A stretch of 11,161 nt of DNA from Candidatus Acetothermia bacterium (lineage in GTDB: Bacteria > Bipolaricaulota > Bipolaricaulia > RBG-16-55-9 > JANLFV01), in NCBI GenBank assembly GCA_028275195.1, contig JAPWVC010000039.1, positions 1 through 11,161 of the forward strand, written 5' to 3'. Positions 1 to 6,313 of the stretch are shown here, in pieces. Under the pieces are notes generated by a model. The model saw nothing but the letters and a program-made list of their open reading frames with translations, was not told the DNA's origin and did no database searches. The position numbers and the translations under genes were made by a program. Within the stretch, counting starts at the first letter, position 1, and each line of letters starts with the position of its first letter.

Positions 1-577
1 CCTCGATGTAGTGCGTGGTCAGGAGGACCGTCCGGCGCTGGGCCTTCATCTGTGCGATCAGCTCCCAAAGCCGCCGCCGGGCCTGGGGGTCGAGCCCCGT
101 GGTCGGCTCATCGAGGAAGATGAGCTCAGGGTCGTTCACCAGTGCCGCGGCCAGGGAGAGGCGCCGCTTCTGGCCACCGGAGAGCTGCTCCACATAGCTT
201 CTGGCCTTATCTTCTAGCCCCACGAGCTCTAGTAACTCCTTCACCGGGAGGGCCTGGCGATGGTAGCTCCCGAAGAGGTCGAGCAACTCCCAGACCCTGA
301 TCTTGTCGTAGAACTGGGCCTCCTGGAGCTGGACCCCGATCCGCTGCTTCAGCTCGGGACTCAAGCCCGGCTTAACCAACTGGCCGTCGATGAGGACCTC
401 GCCCTTGTCTGGCCTCCTCAGCCCTTCGATGATCTCTACGGTAGTGGTCTTCCCCGCCCCGTTCGGGCCAAGCAAGCCGAAGATCTCGCCTTCAGCGATG
501 GAGAAGCTGATCCCCTTGAGGGCTTGGACCTGGCCGTAGCTCTTCCGTAGCTCGCGGACGACGATCTTCTCCCGCAT
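1..577 (-). CDS. ABC transporter ATP-binding protein (ABC-2/drug-export type), C-terminus outside window
   Basis: Nucleotide-binding subunit of an ABC transporter; it would hydrolyse ATP on the cytoplasmic face to drive a separate membrane permease, presumably encoded beyond the left edge. About 192 residues are visible. They contain Walker A GPNGAGKTT (residues 37-45), a Q-loop region near Q85, the signature LSGGQKRR (132-139), Walker B LIFLDEP (152-158), the D-loop GLD and the H-loop His189 in TTHY. This is a complete ATPase core; only the C-terminal tail is missing. The short core and signature resemble the CcmA/DrrA-like ATPases paired with ABC-2 permeases, so multidrug, polysaccharide or unknown export is possible and the substrate cannot be told. 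Two adjacent ATG codons (580 and 577) could start it. I prefer 577 because a -10 box TATAAC ends 7 bases before it and no Shine-Dalgarno is present. It is divergent from the acyl-CoA synthetase gene. Confidence 0.93.
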   Translation of the reverse strand, partial: MREKIVVRELRKSYGQVQALKGISFSIAEGEIFGLLGPNGAGKTTTVEIIEGLRRPDKGEVLIDGQLVKPGLSPELKQRIGVQLQEAQFYDKIRVWELLDLFGSYHRQALPVKELLELVGLEDKARSYVEQLSGGQKRRLSLAAALVNDPELIFLDEPTTGLDPQARRRLWELIAQMKAQRRTVLLTTHYIE

Positions 578-584
578 CATGGCC

Positions 585-613
585 GTTATATCAGATGGCT
601 TGCTGCGGAGCAA
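585..613 (-). promoter_or_regulatory. Candidate promoter of the ABC ATPase gene, possibly leaderless
   Basis: Read on the minus strand: TTGCTC (613-608), a 17-base spacer, then TATAAC (590-585). The second ATG of the gene (577) lies 7 bases after the -10 box, about where transcription should begin. No Shine-Dalgarno lies between. Seen by eye only. Confidence 0.5.
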
Positions 614-628
614 GAGTGAGCCCTCCAA

Positions 629-683
629 GGCAAGGGAGAGCTGGGCCTTGCCAAGGTCGCCCCTTGCCCAGCTCGGGGTGACC
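629..683. repeat. Cluster of overlapping inverted repeats (competing stems) in the divergent spacer
   Basis: Three strong pairings share the same bases. Stem D pairs 629-636 with 661-668 (8 bp, GGCAAGGG/CCCTTGCC). Stem A pairs 638-646 with 666-674 (9 bp, GAGCTGGGC/GCCCAGCTC). Stem B pairs 655-663 with 675-683 (9 bp with one G-T pair, GGTCGCCCC/GGGGTGACC). They cannot all form at once. The cluster lies upstream of the predicted ABC promoter, so it is not in that transcript. It could be protein-binding sites, or part of an RNA read on the plus strand if a promoter exists further left. No known riboswitch or ncRNA was recognised. Confidence 0.5.
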
Positions 684-718
684 TGGTTCCCCACCTTTAG
701 GCACGGTCGGTATCGCCC

Positions 719-745
719 TTTACAGAGCCCAGGCCTTACTCTAAT
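719..745 (+). promoter_or_regulatory. Weak candidate promoter for the acyl-CoA synthetase gene
   Basis: TTTACA (719-724) matches the -35 consensus at five of six positions. TCTAAT (740-745) follows as a possible -10 box after a short 15-base spacer. If used, the leader would be about 120 bases long and would contain the hairpin at 773-799. The short spacer makes this uncertain. Confidence 0.25.
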
Positions 746-772
746 GGCCGAGAACTCTCTTAGGCATTCCAG

Positions 773-810
773 AGCCCCCGCCACATGCCCGCGGGGGCTT
801 CCCTTTCCCT
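773..810 (+). terminator. Terminator-like hairpin in the leader of the acyl-CoA synthetase gene
   Basis: AGCCCCCGC (773-781) pairs perfectly with GCGGGGGCT (791-799) around a 9-base loop. The pyrimidine-rich run TTCCCTTTCCCT follows on the plus strand. The stem is strong but the T-run is interrupted, so it is a poor canonical terminator. No plus-strand gene ends just upstream, so it would act within the leader of the gene at 875 (attenuation) or insulate it from antisense or upstream transcription. Confidence 0.4.
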
Positions 811-861
811 GAGCTTCGAGTTGCCTCTCCCAGCTGCCCGTGCCAAAATAGACCGAAAGCC

Positions 862-869
862 AAGGAGGA
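862..869 (+). promoter_or_regulatory. Ribosome binding site that fixes the start at 875
   Basis: AAGGAGGA, with AGGAGG at 863-868, lies 6 bases before ATG 875. It rules against an in-frame ATG at 785, which sits inside the hairpin loop and would add 30 unconserved residues. Confidence 0.9.
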
Positions 870-874
870 TTAAG

Positions 875-2752
875 ATGACTGAGAGATTCCCGATCAGAGG
901 GGTTGAGGATATCGAGAGGCTCGAGAGGGTCCCGCTCGCGGAGCGGCTCCCGGCCCAAAACACCTATGAGCTGATCCGGCGGGGGGCGAGGCTCGACCCG
1001 AAGAAGGTGGCACTCTACTTCATCCCCCGGGGCGAGGACTATGATAAGCCCCTGGCGATCAGCTACGAGCAGCTCTGGGGGAGGATCAACCAGACGGCCA
1101 ACCTCTTCTATGACCTGGGCCTCCGTCCTGGAGAGGTGGTCTCGATCCTGTTGCCGAATCTTCCTCAGACCCACTTCGCCCTCTGGGGCGGCGAGGCGGC
1201 GGGGATCGCCAACCCGATCAACCCCTTCCTGGGGGCCGACCAGATCAAGGAGATCATGCGCACGGCCAAGGCCAAGATCCTCGTGGCCCTCGGCCCCCAG
1301 CCGGGCGTGGACATCTGGGAGAAGGTCGAGCGGATCCGGAAGGAGCTGAAGCTCGAGGCGGTCCTCCAGGTCGGCGGCCCGGGGGATGAGAAGGAAGGGG
1401 TCTACAGCTTTGATGAGCTGGTGGGCAAGTATGATCCGACCAAGCTCACCAGCCGGCGGGAGATCGGGCCGGATGAGATTGCCTCCCTCTTCCACACCGG
1501 GGGGACGACCGGCCTGCCCAAATTGGCAAAGCATACCCATCTCAACGAGGTCTACGACGCCTGGGCCATCGCCGTGATGGGGGACTTCTCGGAGAAGGAG
1601 GTCCTGCTCTGCGGCCTCCCGCTCTTCCATGTCAATGGGGTCATCATCACCGGCCTCACGCCCTTCGCCTTCGGCGCGACCGTGGTCTTGCTCTCGCCTG
1701 CGGGCTACCGCGATCGGGCGATCATCCAGAACTTCTTCAAGATCATTGAGCGCTATCGGGCCACATTCTTCAGCGCGGTCCCTACAGTCTACGCCGCGCT
1801 CCTGCAGGTCCCCTTGGCCGGGGAAGATTTAAGCTCCCTGAGGTATGCCATCTGTGGCGCGGCCCCGATGCCAGTCGAGCTGTTCAGGGAGTTCGAGCGC
1901 CGGACCGGGGTGAAGATCCTGGAGGGCTACGGCCTGACCGAGGGGGCCTGCGCCAGCTCGGTCAACCCACGGGACGGGGAACGGCGGGTCGGCTCGATCG
2001 GGATCCGCCTCCCCTACCAGGAGATGAAGACGGTGATCGTCGACGACCAGGGGAGGTATGTCCGGGACTGCCGGACCGACGAGATCGGGCTGGTCGTGAT
2101 CAAGGGGCCGAATGTCTTTCCCGGCTACCTCCAGGAGGAGCACAACCGTGGGATCTGGGTGGCTCCGGGCTGGCTCAATACCGGCGACCTGGGAAGGCAG
2201 GATAAGGACGGCTACTTCTGGCTCACCGGGCGGGCGAAAGACCTGATCATCAGAGGTGGCCACAACATCGATCCGGCCACGATCGAGGAGCCGCTCTATC
2301 GCCATCCCGCGGTGGCCCTGGCCGCGGCCGTCGGGCGGCCCGACCCCTACGCCGGCGAGGTCCCGATGGCCTACATTGTCCTCAAGGAGGGGGCCAAGGC
2401 CACGGAAGAGGAGCTGCTCGAATATTGCAAGAGGAACATCGGCGAGCCGATGGCCGTCCCCAAGGAGATCGTCTTCCTCGAGAGGATGCCCATGACCCTG
2501 GTGGGGAAGATCTTCAAGCCCGAGCTCCGCTGGGATGCCGTCCGGAGGGTCTACCAGAGGGAGCTCGAGGCTCTCGAGGCCGAAGGGCTGGCCGAGAAGG
2601 TCGAGGTAAAGGTGGGCGAGCATAGGGTCTATGGGACCCTGGCGGAGATTATGGTCAAGCCCAAGCGGGGAGTGGACCGTGAGCGGCTCGAGCGGCGGGT
2701 GAGCGAGCTCCTCAAGGGCTATACCATCAGGTATGAGCTGAAGTTGATCTAA
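875..2752 (+). CDS. AMP-forming acyl-CoA synthetase (long form, AMP-binding enzyme)
   Basis: A 625-residue adenylate-forming enzyme that activates a carboxylic acid to acyl-AMP and then transfers the acyl group to CoA in the cytoplasm. The ANL-family motifs appear in order: the P-loop FHTGGTTGLPK (206-216), the aromatic/acid motif YGLTEG (352-357), ribose-binding Asp438 in NTGDLG, the hinge region GRAKDLI with Arg453 followed by RGGHNI (460-465), and the catalytic Lys545 in LVGKIF. About 80 residues follow Lys545, longer than in most acyl-CoA ligases; as I recall this matches a roughly 630-residue subfamily annotated simply as AMP-binding domain protein. The chain length of the substrate cannot be read from the sequence. 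The start is set by a strong Shine-Dalgarno 6 bases upstream. The second synthetase begins 83 bases downstream on the same strand, so co-transcription is plausible. Confidence 0.93.
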   Translation: MTERFPIRGVEDIERLERVPLAERLPAQNTYELIRRGARLDPKKVALYFIPRGEDYDKPLAISYEQLWGRINQTANLFYDLGLRPGEVVSILLPNLPQTHFALWGGEAAGIANPINPFLGADQIKEIMRTAKAKILVALGPQPGVDIWEKVERIRKELKLEAVLQVGGPGDEKEGVYSFDELVGKYDPTKLTSRREIGPDEIASLFHTGGTTGLPKLAKHTHLNEVYDAWAIAVMGDFSEKEVLLCGLPLFHVNGVIITGLTPFAFGATVVLLSPAGYRDRAIIQNFFKIIERYRATFFSAVPTVYAALLQVPLAGEDLSSLRYAICGAAPMPVELFREFERRTGVKILEGYGLTEGACASSVNPRDGERRVGSIGIRLPYQEMKTVIVDDQGRYVRDCRTDEIGLVVIKGPNVFPGYLQEEHNRGIWVAPGWLNTGDLGRQDKDGYFWLTGRAKDLIIRGGHNIDPATIEEPLYRHPAVALAAAVGRPDPYAGEVPMAYIVLKEGAKATEEELLEYCKRNIGEPMAVPKEIVFLERMPMTLVGKIFKPELRWDAVRRVYQRELEALEAEGLAEKVEVKVGEHRVYGTLAEIMVKPKRGVDRERLERRVSELLKGYTIRYELKLI

Positions 2753-2796
2753 GCCGAGCCGAACTTGCAAGGCCCCGCCCGGCCGCGGAGAATTAA

Positions 2797-2817
2797 TAAG
2801 CTGCCATATCGAGCTTA
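2797..2817 (+). other. Small hairpin abutting the ribosome binding site of the second synthetase
   Basis: TAAGCT (2797-2802) pairs with AGCTTA (2812-2817) around a 9-base loop. The 3' arm touches the first base of the AAGGAGGG Shine-Dalgarno at 2817-2824. It lies in an AT-rich island inside a GC-rich spacer. It could tune translation or simply be chance. Confidence 0.3.
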
Positions 2818-2824
2818 AGGAGGG
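2817..2824 (+). promoter_or_regulatory. Ribosome binding site of the second synthetase, unusually long spacing
   Basis: AAGGAGGG with AGGAGG at 2818-2823 sits 12 bases before ATG 2836, longer than the 6 bases seen for the gene at 875. There is no alternative in-frame start nearer to it. Confidence 0.75.
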
Positions 2825-2835
2825 TTGGTCCGATC

Positions 2836-4746
2836 ATGGCCTATCGCTATGAGGAGCTCTATCGGCTCTCGATCGAGGATCCGGAGAGGTTCTGGGCCGC
2901 GGAGGCGGAGAAGCTCCACTGGTTCAAGCGCTGGGATAAGGTCCTAGACGACTCCCGGGCCCCGTTCTTCCGCTGGTTCCCCGGCGGGGAGACAAACCTG
3001 TGCTATAACGCCGTCGACCGGCATGCCCTCGGGCCCCGGGGGGATAAGCCAGCAATCATCTGGGAGAGCCCGGAGACCGGAGGGAGTAGGATCGTCACCT
3101 TCCTCGAGCTCTACGAGCTGGTCAACCGCTTCGCCGCGGTCCTCAAGGCAAGAGGAGTAAACAAGGGCGACCGGGTCCTGATCTACATGCCGATGGTCCC
3201 CGAGGCGCTCGTGGCCGTCCTGGCCTGTGCCCGGATCGGGGCGATCCATTCGGTCGTCTTCGCCGGCTTCTCCTATGAGGCCCTCGCGGACCGGATCGAT
3301 GACTGCTCGCCGAAGCTGGTGGTCTGCGCCGACGGCGGTGTCCGGAAGGGGAAGCCCATCCCCTTGAAGAAGATCGTCGACCGGGCCCTCGAGCAAGCTC
3401 GGGTGAAAGTCCCTCAAGTCATCGTCTTCGACCGCGGCCTGGAGAGGGATTGGCGGACCACCCCGGGGCGGGACTCAAGCTGGGAAGAGGAGCTAGAGCG
3501 GGTCGGGGAGGCCCGGGTCGAGCCGGAGCGGATGCTTTCGACCGACCCGAGCTACATCCTTTACACCTCGGGGACGACGGCCAAGCCGAAGGGAGTGGTC
3601 CGCGACACCGGCGGCTACATGGTGGCCCTCCATGCCTCGATGTGGCAGATCTACGGCTGCGGGCCGGAAGACATCTACTGGTCCACCTCGGACATCGGCT
3701 GGGTCGTCGGCCATAGCTACATCATCTACGGCCCGCTGCTCTTCGGCATCCCCACCGTCGTCTATGAGGGGACTCCCGACAGCCCCAACCCGGGGATCTG
3801 GTGGGAGATCGTGGAGAAGCACAAGGTGACGGTGATGTTCTCCGCCCCGACGGCCTTGAGGATGCTCCGAAAGTTCCCTGCCCATTGGATCGAGGCCCAC
3901 GACCTCTCCTCCTTGCGCTACCTCTTCCTCGCCGGTGAGCCGCTCGATGAGCCGACCTACCATTGGGCCCACGAGACCCTGAAGAAGCCAGTCATCGACC
4001 ACTACTGGCAGACGGAGAGCGGCTGGCCGATGATCACGAATCATATGGGGCTTGAGCCTCTCCCGATCAAGCCCGGCTCGCCCACAAGAGAGGCGATGGG
4101 CTGGAAGCTCGAGGTGGTCGATGAGCAAGGCGAGCCGGTCCCGCCAGGGACGAGGGGCTATCTTGTGGCCCTCCCGCCGCTCCCGCCGGGGGCGCTCATG
4201 ACCGTCTGGGGGAGCGATGAGAAGTATCTCGAGAGCTATTGGAGCCGGTTCAAGCCCCATGGGAAGCTGCTCTACCTCACCGGGGACTACGCCATCAAGG
4301 ACGAGGACGGCTACTATCGGCTCCTCGGCCGGGCCGATGAGGTGATCAATGTCGCGGGCCACCGGCTCGGGACGAGGGAGGTCGAGGAGGTCATCTCGAG
4401 TCACCCTCAGGTGGCTGAGGCCTCAGCGATCGGCGTGGCCGATGAGGTGAAGGGCGAGGCCCTGGCCGTCTTTGTGGTCCTGAAGAAGGGGGCAGACGAG
4501 AGCGAGGCCCTGAGGCAGGAGCTCATTGGCCTGATCCGGGAGAAGATCGGCCCGATCGCCACCCCGAAGGTCCTCAATGTCGTCTCCCAACTCCCCAAGA
4601 CCCGCTCGGGGAAGGTGATGCGCCGGGTCCTAAGGGCGATCTGCGAGGAGAGGGAGCTCGGGGACCTCTCGACCATTGAGGACGGCGCGAGCGTCGAGGA
4701 GATCCGGAGGGCCCTGGAGGCCCTGGGCCGGCCGGTGAAGGGTTAA
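2836..4746 (+). CDS. Acetyl-/propionyl-CoA synthetase, PrpE-like
   Basis: A 636-residue short-chain acyl-CoA synthetase that converts acetate or propionate, ATP and CoA to the acyl-CoA, AMP and pyrophosphate. The N-terminal segment (about residues 6-60, ending CYNAVDRH) is the acetyl-CoA synthetase N-domain. The P-loop YTSGTTAKPKG spans 243-253. The substrate-pocket motif is DHYWQTESGWP (388-398), with Trp391 matching the conserved pocket tryptophan. Asp484 lies in LTGDYA, Arg499 in LLGRADEV, AGHR at 507-510, and the catalytic lysine is Lys593 in PKTRSGK, the site acetylated in related enzymes. The TESGWP form is more like propionyl-CoA synthetase/ACSS3 than classical Acs, which usually has TETGG, so propionate is my first guess and acetate the alternative. 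The gene ends 8 bases from a convergent stop. A weak promoter may lie in the spacer (TTGCAA at 2765, GAGAAT at 2788), otherwise it is co-transcribed with the upstream synthetase. Confidence 0.94.
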   Translation: MAYRYEELYRLSIEDPERFWAAEAEKLHWFKRWDKVLDDSRAPFFRWFPGGETNLCYNAVDRHALGPRGDKPAIIWESPETGGSRIVTFLELYELVNRFAAVLKARGVNKGDRVLIYMPMVPEALVAVLACARIGAIHSVVFAGFSYEALADRIDDCSPKLVVCADGGVRKGKPIPLKKIVDRALEQARVKVPQVIVFDRGLERDWRTTPGRDSSWEEELERVGEARVEPERMLSTDPSYILYTSGTTAKPKGVVRDTGGYMVALHASMWQIYGCGPEDIYWSTSDIGWVVGHSYIIYGPLLFGIPTVVYEGTPDSPNPGIWWEIVEKHKVTVMFSAPTALRMLRKFPAHWIEAHDLSSLRYLFLAGEPLDEPTYHWAHETLKKPVIDHYWQTESGWPMITNHMGLEPLPIKPGSPTREAMGWKLEVVDEQGEPVPPGTRGYLVALPPLPPGALMTVWGSDEKYLESYWSRFKPHGKLLYLTGDYAIKDEDGYYRLLGRADEVINVAGHRLGTREVEEVISSHPQVAEASAIGVADEVKGEALAVFVVLKKGADESEALRQELIGLIREKIGPIATPKVLNVVSQLPKTRSGKVMRRVLRAICEERELGDLSTIEDGASVEEIRRALEALGRPVKG

Positions 4747-4747
4747 G

Positions 4748-4772
4748 CTCGGCTTTAAGGCTTAAGGCCGAG
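4748..4772. terminator. Candidate hairpin at a convergent gene junction
   Basis: CTCGGC plus TT (4748-4755) pairs with AA plus GCCGAG (4764-4772) with one bulged G, around an 8-base loop. It spans the stop codons of the two converging genes. No T-run follows on either side, so if it terminates transcription it is not a canonical intrinsic terminator. Confidence 0.3.
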
Positions 4773-5450
4773 GGGCCGGGCGAGCGAGTTAGTTAGTCCG
4801 AAGACAAAGGTCAGTTGAACCAGCGGGCCGCGGAAGCTCTCCACTGGGCCGGGGAAGTCCCGGCCGTCGGCCTTCCAGTTGGTCGTCGCCCCGGCCCAAA
4901 GATATCCCAGGGAGAGGCGGAGCCGACCTATATCGAGGGCCCACTCCCCTCCGGCGTAGGCTGCCAGGGCGAGGAACTCGCGGCTCAGGCCCGTCCCCGA
5001 GGGCCTCTCCAGGCCCGCGCCGAAGTCCTCCGCTGGATGGAATGTGACCCTGAGGCTGAGGCTCGCCGGGGCGATCAGCCCACCGACGAAGAGCCCGAAC
5101 TGCCCCAAAGGGGGCCGAGCCTCCTCGCCGTATTCCAGGGCTAAACCGGTGAGCTGGAGCGCCAGCTTAACGGACTTATCGAGCCTGGTAGCTTCGGCCA
5201 CACCGTAGGCAGCGAGCCCGCCGATGGCCAGTCTCCCCTGCCGCTCGCCGAAGTAGCTCGCCCCAGAGAGGCCCAGCCCCGGCCCGAGCTCGGGGAGCCC
5301 GGCCTGCGCGAGGTGTCCGTTCAGCTCAGTGAAATCGAGGGGGAGCCAGCCTAAAGTCGGCCCGCCCCCGGGCGAGAGCGGCTGACCATAGCCGGCCGAA
5401 GCGGCGAGGAGAGCGGCTAAGGCCAGGAGCAAGAAGGGGGCTCTCTTCAT
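4755..5450 (-). CDS. Secreted protein of unknown function, possibly an outer-membrane beta-barrel
   Basis: I do not recognise the family. The 231-residue product begins MKRAPF followed by a Leu/Ala-rich hydrophobic core up to about residue 17 and a likely cleavage region near AASAGYGQ, so it should be exported by the Sec route. The mature part is rich in Gly, Leu and Ala. It has several short alternating stretches, for example LSLRVTF, LRLSLGYLWAG and LVQLTFVFGL near the C-terminus, which could be beta strands of an outer-membrane protein. It lacks a final C-terminal phenylalanine, so barrel insertion by the usual signal is not obvious. Start choice: a GTG at 5459 is in frame, but it would lie upstream of the predicted transcription start, whereas ATG 5450 has GGGGTGA just before it. 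The creatininase-like gene lies 69 bases upstream on the same strand. Its role is unknown. Confidence 0.75.
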   Translation of the reverse strand: MKRAPFLLLALAALLAASAGYGQPLSPGGGPTLGWLPLDFTELNGHLAQAGLPELGPGLGLSGASYFGERQGRLAIGGLAAYGVAEATRLDKSVKLALQLTGLALEYGEEARPPLGQFGLFVGGLIAPASLSLRVTFHPAEDFGAGLERPSGTGLSREFLALAAYAGGEWALDIGRLRLSLGYLWAGATTNWKADGRDFPGPVESFRGPLVQLTFVFGLTNSLARPLGLKP

Positions 5451-5462
5451 AGTGTTCACCCC

Positions 5463-5491
5463 ATTCTAAGCCCGCGGACTCCCACAGCCAA
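5463..5491 (-). promoter_or_regulatory. Candidate promoter of the secreted protein gene
   Basis: On the minus strand TTGGCT (5491-5486), a 17-base spacer and TAGAAT (5468-5463, five of six consensus bases). Transcription would start near 5456, leaving a leader of about 6 bases before ATG 5450. This suggests the gene has its own promoter although it follows the creatininase-like gene. Confidence 0.5.
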
Positions 5492-5519
5492 AATGAATAG
5501 CCCGCTGGGGGGTCTCACG

Positions 5520-6278
5520 CTAAGGCTTATGCCCTTTCGGCTCGAGCTCCTCCTCCGGAAGGCCCTCCAGCCAGCAGACCAGCTCGACCAGCCTCTCCAG
5601 GGCCGCGCGGTAGAGCCTCTCCCCGGCCTCCCGCGTCCCCCGCCGGGGGTCCCCGGTCGCGCCGCTCTTGGAGAAGTCGAGGGTATCGAATCCGACCTCC
5701 GCCCCCGATCGCTGGAGGCCCCACCTCGGCGCGGCCCCCAAGGCCGCCTCCTCGAGCGCGCCCTTATCGACCAGTTCCTCAGCGAGGTAGAGCATCAGTG
5801 AGGTCTCGGCCTCAGCGGCATGGGAGCCGGCCTGGGGGAAGAGCTCCGCGGCGAGCTCGGCCACCGCGTGCCACCACTGCCAGACCAGGGCATAGATCCC
5901 CTCTTGCCGGAGCCGGCGGCAGACCTCCTGGAGCGCGGCGAGGTTCCCCCCATGGCCGTTGATATAGATGATCCGCCTGAGCCCGTGGTAGGCGAGGCTC
6001 CTCGCAATCCCCTGCATATACCCGCGGAAGTGGTCCGGCTCGACCCAGAGGGTCCCCCAGAACTGCCGGTGGTGCTCAGATAGCCCGACCGGGACCGCTG
6101 GGGTGCAGACTGCCCCGGTCGCCTGAGCCGCGGCCTCCGCCAGGGCCTTGGCCGCGAAGAAGTCCGTCCCCAGCGGGAGGTGCGGCCCATGTTGCTCAGT
6201 GCTCCCCACGGGGATCAGGGCCACCTTCGCAGTCCTGAGCCACTCATGCGCCTCTTTCCAGGTCTTCTTCTCCAACAT
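5520..6278 (-). CDS. Creatininase-family amidohydrolase of unknown substrate
   Basis: A 252-residue cytoplasmic metal-dependent hydrolase of the creatininase (creatinine amidohydrolase) fold. The hallmark N-terminal motif GSTEQHGPHLPLGTD (residues 25-39) supplies likely metal ligands Glu28, His30 and Asp39. NGHGGN (107-112) supplies His109. A later acidic/His segment, SHAAEAETS (152-160), contributes Glu residues at the active site in many members. Length is normal for the family. Family members act on creatinine, formylated pyrimidine intermediates, or peptide cofactors (MftE), so the actual amide substrate cannot be assigned; no mycofactocin genes are visible here. The start ATG lies 9 bases after the coaE stop. 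AGGAT upstream can be read either as a weak ribosome site or as part of a -10 box (see promoter entry). Confidence 0.9.
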   Translation of the reverse strand: MLEKKTWKEAHEWLRTAKVALIPVGSTEQHGPHLPLGTDFFAAKALAEAAAQATGAVCTPAVPVGLSEHHRQFWGTLWVEPDHFRGYMQGIARSLAYHGLRRIIYINGHGGNLAALQEVCRRLRQEGIYALVWQWWHAVAELAAELFPQAGSHAAEAETSLMLYLAEELVDKGALEEAALGAAPRWGLQRSGAEVGFDTLDFSKSGATGDPRRGTREAGERLYRAALERLVELVCWLEGLPEEELEPKGHKP

Positions 6279-6284
6279 GGCTTT

Positions 6285-6313
6285 ATCCTAGCCCCGCTCG
6301 ATGAGCGAGGCAA
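6285..6313 (-). promoter_or_regulatory. Candidate internal promoter before the creatininase-like gene
   Basis: TTGCCT (6313-6308), a 17-base spacer and TAGGAT (6290-6285) on the minus strand, with ATG 6278 exactly 6 bases after the -10 box. The -10 box overlaps the TAG stop of coaE. AGGAT could instead be a Shine-Dalgarno, so the two readings compete. Confidence 0.35.

Noticed and set aside
260..550. Plus-strand open frame opposite the ABC ATPase
   Set aside because: The minus strand encodes all ABC ATPase motifs across this stretch, so the plus frame is a shadow.
638..683. H-type pseudoknot formed by the interleaved stems
   Set aside because: The arms have pseudoknot order, but there are zero bases between the 3' arm of the first stem and that of the second, too few to cross a 9 bp stem. 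Competing hairpins are more realistic.
655..735. tRNA or known small RNA (SRP, 6S, cobalamin-type riboswitch) in the divergent spacer
   Set aside because: No cloverleaf, no T-loop with CCA end and none of the conserved cores I know could be placed on either strand.
785..874. N-terminal extension of the first acyl-CoA synthetase from ATG 785
   Set aside because: The ATG lies in a hairpin loop without a ribosome site, the added 30 residues look like translated leader, and ATG 875 has a strong Shine-Dalgarno at ideal spacing.
1829..2770. 313-codon open frame antisense to the first acyl-CoA synthetase
   Set aside because: It mirrors a real gene in GC-rich DNA, where stop codons are rare in antisense frames. 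The Asp/Pro/Leu-rich product has no recognisable motif.
3493..4404. 303-codon open frame antisense to the PrpE-like gene
   Set aside because: Same reason: a shadow of a gene with complete catalytic motifs on the other strand, with no signal sequence, domain or ribosome site of its own.
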